64,000 nucleotides of DNA from Gammaproteobacteria bacterium (lineage in GTDB: Bacteria; Pseudomonadota; Gammaproteobacteria; AKS1). A program made the position numbers and the translations under genes. The stretch spans positions 1-64,000 of the forward strand of contig JALTKS010000056.1 of the NCBI GenBank assembly GCA_027006175.1, in the 5' to 3' direction. Within the stretch, counting starts at the first letter, position 1. Each line of letters starts with the position of its first letter. This document shows positions 56,912 through 64,000 of this stretch, in pieces. The notes beneath the pieces are model-generated. The model saw nothing but the letters and a program-made list of their open reading frames with translations, was not told the origin of the DNA and ran no database searches.

Positions 56912-57886
56912 TTAGACACTGGTCACATAAATCCAGAACATATAACCACACCAGGCTGCGAGGAGCGCGCCCCCTTCAAGTCGATTGATTCGGCCAGAAT
57001 TGTTTTTTAAACCAAATGACATGATAAAGAGAGTGATGGTTAATATCACCATCACACCAAAATCACGGCTCAATGCCTCTGCGGGTATTTGAAAGGGGTG
57101 GATTAAACCCGGCAGACCCAATACGCCAAGCAGATTAAACATGTTTGAGCCAACGACATTCCCGACGGCGATATCGTGCTCACCTTTCATAACACAGGTA
57201 ATGGAGGCGGCAAGTTCGGGTAAACTCGTGCCAATAGCAATGACGGTAAGACCAATCACTAAATCACTGACACCCATTGCGATGGCGATATTGCTCGCGC
57301 CCCAAACCACGCCACGTGATCCGGCAAGCAGAACCAGAATACCGATGATTAACCAGAAAGTTGCTTTGCCACTCGACATGGTTTCTGTTTCGGATAGCTC
57401 TTCTTCGTATTCCGTCTTGAGGGGGTCAGTTTTTCGGCTGCGTAGTCCAATCATAACGACCCAGCCAATCATCGCAAACATACCAATAATCAGGATTAAG
57501 CCATCAATGAAACCCAGATAGCCATCAGAAATGAGCCATAAAGCCAGCACCATAAATAAAAATAACAGTGGAAATTCGCGTCGTAGAGTATCGGAATGAA
57601 CGCTCACTGGAACAACCAATGCTGTGATACCAAGTACTAAACCAATATTGGTGATGTTTGAGCCAATGGCGTTACCAATTGAGATCCCCGGATTGCCATA
57701 CCAGGCGGCAAGGCCTGAAACGAGCATTTCTGGTGCGGAGGTACCAAAGCCGACAATGGTTAAGCCGATAATAAGAGGGGGAACGCCCAGGTTACTTGCT
57801 GTTGCGGAGGCGCCTGCGACAAAGCGATCTGCACCCCAAATGAGTAAGCCAAAGCCAGCGAGTACCGCAATAATATTGAGTAACAT
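56912..57886 (-). CDS. yrbG: Calcium/sodium antiporter, YrbG type
   Basis: A 324-residue CaCA-family exchanger with about ten membrane helices and two inverted alpha repeats, each with G-T-S-x-P-E (G-F-G-T-S-A-P-E-M and A-I-G-T-S-L-P-E-L) and G-N-A-I-G-S-N/G-N-V-V-G-S-N. Sits before kdsD as in E. coli. Confidence 0.93.
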   Translation of the reverse strand: MLLNIIAVLAGFGLLIWGADRFVAGASATASNLGVPPLIIGLTIVGFGTSAPEMLVSGLAAWYGNPGISIGNAIGSNITNIGLVLGITALVVPVSVHSDTLRREFPLLFLFMVLALWLISDGYLGFIDGLILIIGMFAMIGWVVMIGLRSRKTDPLKTEYEEELSETETMSSGKATFWLIIGILVLLAGSRGVVWGASNIAIAMGVSDLVIGLTVIAIGTSLPELAASITCVMKGEHDIAVGNVVGSNMFNLLGVLGLPGLIHPFQIPAEALSRDFGVMVILTITLFIMSFGLKNNSGRINRLEGGALLAAWCGYMFWIYVTSV

Positions 57887-57971
57887 AGGTTAAGAGTTCT
57901 TTATTTGATTAGTTAAGCGGCATTATTGTCGGTGATCTTGTGGCATTCGCCAAGCATAACTTTAATAAAGC

Positions 57972-58003
57972 ATTAAAAAAGCCCCGTTATAAAACGGGGC
58001 TTT
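57972..58003 (-). terminator. Rho-independent terminator of mlaA
   Basis: On the minus strand an 11-bp stem AAAGCCCCGTT/AACGGGGCTTT with a four-base loop is followed by a T run (TTTTTTAATG). It begins 8 bases after the mlaA stop. The stem is symmetric, so it may also stop plus-strand transcripts. Confidence 0.88.
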
Positions 58004-58010
58004 GGAAAGC

Positions 58011-58733
58011 TTATTCATCAAATTTAGGTTTCGGTGGGTTACCATCATAAACCAGATTTTGACGACGTTGCAAATAGGCATCTCGAACGAACAGGTAAGG
58101 ATCGAGAGCGGCTTCTTTAAGAATTTTACTGGCACTTAGCAGGCCTGCTCTTGTGTCAATGAGATCAACGGCAATTAGCGCAGCACGGTCATTACCCGGG
58201 TCTACATCATAAAGTGGGTTGACATAGGCATCACCGATAAGACCAATGGTGTCACGCACGTTACTTGGACCAAAGAATGGCCAAACAATGTAGGCGCCGG
58301 TATCAACACCCCAATAGCCAAGTGTTTGTCCAAAATCTTCGTTATGTTTAGGTAAGTCCAAACTGCTGGCAACATCAAAGATGCCCAGTAAACCAAAACT
58401 GGTATTAAATAAGATTCGAGCACCATCAGAAAGAGTTTGCTCGAATTTCAGCTGTAGAATGTCGTTAAATAACACAACGATATCGTCAATATTGCTGAAG
58501 AAGTTACTGACACCTTTATTAACAGGGTCTGGCAAAACAGCGTTATAGCCCTGGGCAACCGGTTTTAGTACAGCGCGATCAAGCGTGTCATTAAAGCTAT
58601 ACATAGCACGGTTGAATGACTCTAATGGATCATCAGGATCCGCTTCGCCTTCTATTGTGGCGCAACCACCAAGTAAGGAAAAGCTGAGAAGTAGGCTGAT
58701 CAATAAAGTGTATTTTTTAGCTTGTATGTTCAT
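58011..58733 (-). CDS. mlaA: Phospholipid-transport lipoprotein MlaA (VacJ)
   Basis: Outer-membrane lipoprotein that removes misplaced phospholipids from the outer leaflet. 240 residues; lipobox L-L-G-G-C at about residue 24, then D-P-L-E-S-F-N-R-A-M-Y-S-F-N-D and W-P-F-F-G-P-S-N-V-R-D-T. Divergent from the mlaFED group 1.2 kb away. Confidence 0.94.
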   Translation of the reverse strand: MNIQAKKYTLLISLLLSFSLLGGCATIEGEADPDDPLESFNRAMYSFNDTLDRAVLKPVAQGYNAVLPDPVNKGVSNFFSNIDDIVVLFNDILQLKFEQTLSDGARILFNTSFGLLGIFDVASSLDLPKHNEDFGQTLGYWGVDTGAYIVWPFFGPSNVRDTIGLIGDAYVNPLYDVDPGNDRAALIAVDLIDTRAGLLSASKILKEAALDPYLFVRDAYLQRRQNLVYDGNPPKPKFDE

Positions 58734-58754
58734 TATTTATTATTACCGATTGAT

Positions 58755-58771
58755 CCTTAACCGAGTTAAGG
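58755..58771 (-). promoter_or_regulatory. Short palindrome upstream of mlaA
   Basis: CCTTAAC and GTTAAGG form a perfect seven-base inverted repeat with a three-base centre, 22 bases before the mlaA start. It could be an operator or a 5' leader hairpin. The rest of the 58734-59002 gap is AT-rich with no gene visible. Confidence 0.4.
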
Positions 58772-59002
58772 TTTAGTCCATTCTAAAAAGTTCATGTTGT
58801 AATTACACAACAAATACCAGAACCTAAATTCCATTTATCTCCCAATGTATTTGGAATCATGTCATTTTCAGTTCGTCAAATCAAGCTCTTAGCTTGTAAA
58901 AGACCATTTTAACGAATCTTTTCTCTAGTGTAGTATATAACCGACAAGATGCATGGTGTTCGTCTTACATTATATCGACTGTGCTTGTGATAGCTTTAAT
59001 TG

Positions 59003-59188
59003 CTAGATGGTTTTAGTGCGTGTTTTGCCACAACGACTGCACTTGAATTCGGTAATAAGCCGTCCTTGTTTAACGTCAAATTTGCGTTCATTCGCGATGA
59101 CCCATTTATGTAAGCCGTTTCGGCACAAAGTATTACCTTTGTGCTTTTCTTTTAACGAGGGCTTACGAAAAGGGATGACGTTACTCAT
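59003..59188 (-). CDS. Small zinc-ribbon-like protein
   Basis: A 61-residue protein with Cys22/His27 (C-R-N-G-L-H-K-W) and C-S-R-C (50, 53), a possible zinc-binding set, and a basic start (P-F-R-K-P-S-L-K-E-K-H-K). The pattern C-x4-H...C-x2-C with F-D-V-K-Q-G-R-L between looks conserved, but I know no function. The coding call rests on the motif; a same-size frame on the other strand shows none. Confidence 0.65.
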   Translation of the reverse strand: MSNVIPFRKPSLKEKHKGNTLCRNGLHKWVIANERKFDVKQGRLITEFKCSRCGKTRTKTI

Positions 59189-59272
59189 ATTTATATAGCG
59201 ACAGCTTATTTGCTTGATGAGACTGAATAATGGATAGTCCAGCTCAAACTGTCAAAAGATTTAGGTGTTGGT

Positions 59273-59884
59273 GTGGAAACGAAGCAGTCAGAACAATATT
59301 TAGCCGATGTCGTTGTTGGTGCACGAGGTTGGTTGCATGAACGTTGGATGGAAAGTTTTTATCCGGAAGATATCCCAGAGGATTGGCGCCTGGGGTTTTA
59401 TGCGAATGAATTTAATACCTTACTGGTACCCTGGTCGCAGTGGCGTGAGTCGGTAGCGGAACTTGAAGAAGAATTGGATGATACGGCGGATGATTTTCAT
59501 CTGTATTTAGAGTTGCCATCCCAGTTCCAATCCTTACCAACGCACCTGAGTGGTATTAAAGAGCACGTGACAGGTTTGGTCTCAGTTGAGAAAGACGCGG
59601 ATAGATGGCAAGTTGAAGCGGCGGATTTAAATATAAGCTTGTTAACACAAGTAGATGATAAAAATGATTTTTTTCAACGATTTGCGGTCATTGATTCTGC
59701 AGGAAAAGTTGAATTAGTGTTGTTTGAAAGCACGAAAATCGATGATCTTGCCATGATGCGAGAACAGTTAGAAATCGCTCTGAAGGGAACCGAGCTACGC
59801 CTGGACTTTATTTTTACAGATGAAGTCCCGGATATGGAAGCAATGCAAAATACGCGAATGATTGCCGAATTAATGGGTGCGTGA
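59273..59884 (+). CDS. DUF72-like protein
   Basis: A 203-residue protein whose first 65 residues resemble the N-terminus of DUF72 proteins (G-A-R-G-W-L-H-E-R-W, then S-F-Y-P-E-D-I-P-E-D-W-R-L-G-F-Y-A-N-E-F-N-T). The remaining part is shorter and more acidic than a full DUF72 barrel. GTG 59273 is the first usable start; the frame opens 15 codons before. It ends 99 bases before mlaF. Function unknown. Confidence 0.75.
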   Translation: METKQSEQYLADVVVGARGWLHERWMESFYPEDIPEDWRLGFYANEFNTLLVPWSQWRESVAELEEELDDTADDFHLYLELPSQFQSLPTHLSGIKEHVTGLVSVEKDADRWQVEAADLNISLLTQVDDKNDFFQRFAVIDSAGKVELVLFESTKIDDLAMMREQLEIALKGTELRLDFIFTDEVPDMEAMQNTRMIAELMGA

Positions 59885-59903
59885 TGAAGTGCTATGCAAG
59901 TTG

Positions 59904-59933
59904 AGGCTTAAGCCTTTATACTTCTGCGCAGAA
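59904..59933 (+). promoter_or_regulatory. Two adjacent perfect 12-bp palindromes before mlaF
   Basis: AGGCTTAAGCCT (59904-59915) and TTCTGCGCAGAA (59922-59933) are each perfectly self-complementary, six bases apart, 50-80 bases before the mlaF start. They may be operators or a weak terminator for the DUF72-like gene. Confidence 0.5.
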
Positions 59934-59983
59934 ATGACGGACTTAAGTAATAATAAAAAATATGGATAGTTTGATTAGTCACT

Positions 59984-60820
59984 ATGAGTAGTAATTCAGA
60001 TTCAAATGATGTGCTTGTGCGGATAAGAGATCTGCATTTTTCGCGTGGCGATCGTAAAATTTTTAATGGTGTTGATCTTGATATTCATCGGGGTAAAGTC
60101 ACCGCAATCATGGGGCCGAGTGGCACGGGTAAAACAACCCTGCTCAAATTAATTGGTGGCCAGTTAAAACCGGATCAGGGCAGTATTCAAGTTAATGGGC
60201 TTGAAGTACCGAGGTTAAAATTATCCAAATTATACGAATTGCGTAAGCGCATTGGCATGCTGTTTCAAAGTGGCGCACTACTCACCGATATTAATGTGTT
60301 TGATAATGTCGCCTTTCCTATTCGGGAACATACCAATATGCCGCCTGCGATGGTTCGCGATATGGTGTTAATGAAACTTGAATCAGTGGGCTTACGTAAC
60401 GCACGTGATTTGATGCCCAGTGAACTATCGGGTGGTATGGCTAGACGTGTGGCGTTGGCTCGCGCAATCGCTCTCGACCCAATGATGATTCTTTACGATG
60501 AACCCTTTACCGGTCAGGATCCTATATCGATGGGCGTGCTGGTGCAGTTAATTCGTTTGTTAAACGATGCACTCGGTTTAACCAGTGTTGTGGTGTCACA
60601 CGATGTTCAGGAAACAGCCACGATCGCCGATGATATTTATGTTCTATCCGAAGGCAAAGTTGTTGGACACGGTACACCTCAACAACTGGCTGAAACAGAC
60701 TCTGATTGGGTTAAACAGTTTATGCAAGGTTTAGCGGATGGACCGGTACCATTCCATTACCCGGGAACGCAATATGCTGATGATTTACTCGCTGGCAGCG
60801 AACAAGGTGGGGTTGCTTGA
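59984..60820 (+). CDS. mlaF: Phospholipid transporter ATPase MlaF
   Basis: ATPase of the MlaFEDB complex that moves phospholipids between the inner membrane and periplasm. 278 residues; Walker A G-P-S-G-T-G-K-T, signature L-S-G-G-M-A-R-R, Walker [13 protein letters not shown]. Overlaps mlaE by four bases. Confidence 0.95.
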   Translation: MSSNSDSNDVLVRIRDLHFSRGDRKIFNGVDLDIHRGKVTAIMGPSGTGKTTLLKLIGGQLKPDQGSIQVNGLEVPRLKLSKLYELRKRIGMLFQSGALLTDINVFDNVAFPIREHTNMPPAMVRDMVLMKLESVGLRNARDLMPSELSGGMARRVALARAIALDPMMILYDEPFTGQDPISMGVLVQLIRLLNDALGLTSVVVSHDVQETATIADDIYVLSEGKVVGHGTPQQLAETDSDWVKQFMQGLADGPVPFHYPGTQYADDLLAGSEQGGVA

Positions 60821-61602
60821 TGATAGGAACAATCAGAAAACTGGGCAGATGGGGTTTGGGTGGTTTTGAACGCCTGGGACGTGGACATATTTTTCTGTTT
60901 CACGTATTGATGGGTATCCCCTCAGTTATTGTAAGATTTGGTTTACTGGTACAACAGATGTTGTCAGTAGGCGTGTTGTCACTGTTAATTATTGTTGTTT
61001 CAGGTTTGTTTGTTGGCATGGTTTTAGGCTTGCAAGGCTACAACACCCTGGTTGATTTTGGTGCCGAGCAGTCATTGGGTGTTGTGGTGGCGCTATCATT
61101 AGTTCGTGAGTTGGGGCCTGTTGTTGCCAGTCTGTTATTTGCGGGTCGTGCAGGTTCAGCATTAACCGCCGAAATTGGTTTAATGAAAAGTACTGAACAA
61201 CTGTCGGGTATGGAAATGATGGCGGTTGACCCTGTTAAACGCGTTATTGCTCCGAGATTCCTGGCCGGTTTTATTTCATTGCCATTATTAGCAACTATTT
61301 TTAGTGCCGTTGGTGTTATCGGTGGTTACTTCGTTGGCGTTGGCTTGCTGGGTGTCGATGATGGCGCTTTCTGGTCGCAAATGCAGGCTAAAGTTGATTT
61401 CAGTGAAGACATTATGAACGGCGTGATCAAAAGTATTGTATTTGGTTTTGTTGTAACGTGGATTGCAGTCTTTGAAGGTTATGACTGTATACCAACGTCA
61501 GAAGGGGTCAGTCGCGCCACAACCCGTACGGTTGTGCATAGCGCTCTGGCAATACTCAGTTTGGATTTTGTTTTAACAGCATTGATGTTTGGAAATATCT
61601 AG
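60817..61602 (+). CDS. mlaE: Phospholipid transporter permease MlaE
   Basis: A 261-residue inner-membrane permease of the MlaE/YrbE family with about five helices and the conserved [17 protein letters not shown] and [10 protein letters not shown] motifs. Overlaps mlaF, and mlaD follows after 14 bases. Confidence 0.95.
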   Translation: MMIGTIRKLGRWGLGGFERLGRGHIFLFHVLMGIPSVIVRFGLLVQQMLSVGVLSLLIIVVSGLFVGMVLGLQGYNTLVDFGAEQSLGVVVALSLVRELGPVVASLLFAGRAGSALTAEIGLMKSTEQLSGMEMMAVDPVKRVIAPRFLAGFISLPLLATIFSAVGVIGGYFVGVGLLGVDDGAFWSQMQAKVDFSEDIMNGVIKSIVFGFVVTWIAVFEGYDCIPTSEGVSRATTRTVVHSALAILSLDFVLTALMFGNI

Positions 61603-61616
61603 GGACGAGGTGTGCG

Positions 61617-62093
61617 ATGCACAATTCTAAAACGGTTGAAGTTATTGTTGGTTTATTTGTTGCGTTAGGCTTGGCAGCATTATTTATGTTGGCGATGAAA
61701 GTTAGTAACTTGAGCACCTTTTCAGGTGATGATGGTTATGTGATCACGGCGCGCTTTGAGAATATTGGTGGGCTGAAAGTACGCTCACCGGTAACGGTTG
61801 CGGGGGTAAGAGTGGGGCGAATTTCAAATATTGGCTTTGATAACACTACTTATGAAGCGGTTGTCAGTATGAATATTTCCGGTGACTACAACACATTGCC
61901 TACGGATACATCGGCAAGTATTTTTACGGCGGGTTTATTAGGAGAGCAGTATGTTGCTCTGGAACCCGGTGGTGATGAGAAATACCTGCAACAAGGTGGC
62001 GAAGTGCGTTTAACGCAATCTGCGATTGTTCTGGAGCAGGTTATTGGTCAGTTCCTCTACAGTCAGGCAGAAGGCGGTGGGGACGCGAAGTAA
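61617..62093 (+). CDS. mlaD: Phospholipid transporter MCE protein MlaD
   Basis: A 158-residue protein with one N-terminal helix and a single MCE domain (F-E-N-I-G-G-L-K-V-R-S-P-V-T, V-A-G-V-R-V-G-R-I). It forms the hexameric periplasmic ring on MlaFEB. The next gene is mlaB with its ATG overlapping the stop; mlaC, normally in between, is absent. Confidence 0.95.
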   Translation: MHNSKTVEVIVGLFVALGLAALFMLAMKVSNLSTFSGDDGYVITARFENIGGLKVRSPVTVAGVRVGRISNIGFDNTTYEAVVSMNISGDYNTLPTDTSASIFTAGLLGEQYVALEPGGDEKYLQQGGEVRLTQSAIVLEQVIGQFLYSQAEGGGDAK

Positions 62094-62413
62094 TGCAAAC
62101 GGACGATAATTCAAATATTGTTCTGAAGCGCCGCGAAGACGGGTGTTTTATCCTCTCTGGCACGCTGACATTTAAAACGGTGCCTGTTATTTGGCGTCAG
62201 GGACTGGATTTATTCAGTGAGGCACCGTCATTGATGCTGGATCTATCGGATATTGAACGCAGTGATAGTGCCGGTGTTGCCCTGTTAGTGGAATGGATGC
62301 GCTTTGCTCGAAGCCATAATAAACCTATTAGTTACATCAACATGCCCCAACAAATGCTGGCGATTGTGCGTGCCAGTAGTCTCGACACGATATTGCCGCT
62401 AGCACGAGGCTGA
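62093..62413 (+). CDS. mlaB: STAS-domain protein MlaB
   Basis: A 106-residue cytosolic STAS protein that binds and stabilises MlaF. Contains L-D-L-S-D-I-E-R-S-D-S-A-G-V-A-L-L, the STAS core. Starts one base into the mlaD stop, so the four genes are coupled. Confidence 0.92.
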   Translation: MQTDDNSNIVLKRREDGCFILSGTLTFKTVPVIWRQGLDLFSEAPSLMLDLSDIERSDSAGVALLVEWMRFARSHNKPISYINMPQQMLAIVRASSLDTILPLARG

Positions 62414-62495
62414 GTTTTCCGCCTGTTTTTTAGCCTTCCCTCGTTTTTTTCTATAGAATAGACCGCCTTTGAACGACCTGATGGGCAGATTGAGT

Positions 62496-62750
62496 ATGGA
62501 ACCGAGTGCAATTAAAGAATTAATCGAAGCTGGGCTTGAGAATTGTGAGGCGCAGGTTACCGGTGATGGCAGTCATTTTGATGCTATTGTGGTGGGTGAG
62601 ATCTTTGATGGAATGTCTTTACTTAACAAACAGCGTACTGTTTATGCGACTTTAGGCGATAGAATTACTTCAGGCGAAATTCATGCTTTAAGCATTAAAG
62701 CTTATACGCCAGCAGAATGGGAAAAGGCCAGCAAGCTGAGAGTTTCCTAG
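62496..62750 (+). CDS. ibaG: BolA-family protein IbaG
   Basis: An 84-residue BolA-like protein linked to iron-sulfur handling and acid stress. It has V-T-G-D-G-S-H-F-D-A-I-V-V-G-E-I-F and I-K-A-Y-T-P-A-E-W. ATG 62496 gives the same length as E. coli IbaG; an ATG at 62481 is possible. Normal place before murA. Confidence 0.94.
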   Translation: MEPSAIKELIEAGLENCEAQVTGDGSHFDAIVVGEIFDGMSLLNKQRTVYATLGDRITSGEIHALSIKAYTPAEWEKASKLRVS

Positions 62751-62775
62751 AAAGTTAAGGATGCAGCATAAATAG

Positions 62776-62802
62776 GCCACCGCTTACGGTGGCTTTGTTT
62801 TT
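62776..62802 (+). terminator. Rho-independent terminator after ibaG
   Basis: GCCACCG (62776-62782) and CGGTGGC (62787-62793) pair around CTTA, followed by TTTGTTTTTT. Clear terminator, 25 bases after ibaG and before murA, so murA likely has its own promoter or depends on read-through. Confidence 0.88.
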
Positions 62803-62809
62803 TATCTAG

Positions 62810-64000
<1,191 letters not shown>

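Overview
The window is a 64 kb piece of a gammaproteobacterial chromosome with moderate GC. The evidence is gene order: ispE–tRNA-Gln–prs–rplY–pth–ychF, miaB–phoH–ybeY–corC–lnt, leuS–lptE–holA–(proA)–nadD–rsfS–rlmH, maf–rng–yhdP–nit–tldD, pmbA, and yrbG–kdsD–kdsC–lptC–lptA–lptB–rpoN–hpf–ptsN–hprK–PTS beside mlaFED(B)–ibaG–murA. HprK with a Ser46-type HPr, MgtE beside the PTS genes, and free PDC-sensor and cNMP–rhodanese proteins suit a free-living, environmental, possibly sulfur- or methyl-compound-using lineage. I cannot name the genus.

Layout. 1–4 kb: isoprenoid, translation and nucleotide genes around a tRNA-Gln flanked by partial copies of itself. 4–5.7 kb: a tRNA-Met gene followed by a 1.5 kb mini-island bounded by a 49-bp perfect duplication of the 3' half of the tRNA. 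Its only two genes are a 'mobile mystery protein A' HTH regulator and a 'mobile mystery protein B' Fic protein; no integrase is present. 5.7–16.7 kb: carbonic anhydrase, signalling proteins (PDC sensor, receiver domain, cNMP–rhodanese, GAF–HD-GYP), rlmKL, a YadGH-type ABC exporter and glyoxalase I. 16.8–42.7 kb: ammonium channel, tRNA and rRNA modification and ribosome maturation, envelope biogenesis (lnt, lptE, yhdP), DNA polymerase delta, proline and NAD synthesis, and the TldD/PmbA protease pair. 42.7–45.6 kb: a NhaR-like regulator, a VC0807-type membrane protein and htpX. 45.6–58 kb (minus strand): a long regulatory and envelope block linking MgtE, a permease-less PTS, HprK, PtsN, Hpf, RpoN, the Lpt transport proteins, Kdo synthesis and a cation/calcium exchanger. 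58–64 kb: Mla phospholipid transport genes (mlaA divergent; mlaF, E, D, B without a visible mlaC), ibaG and the start of murA.

The least ordinary parts are the two tRNA loci. At tRNA-Met, a compact Fic/HTH cassette sits in the tRNA, its Fic motif carries Asn where the metal-binding acidic residue is usual, and a near-perfect inverted repeat brackets its promoter region. At tRNA-Gln, the gene is preceded by an 85-bp-period duplication of its 5' part and followed by a multi-hairpin element. That element's terminal stem is built from an inverted and a direct copy of the tRNA T-arm/acceptor sequence.
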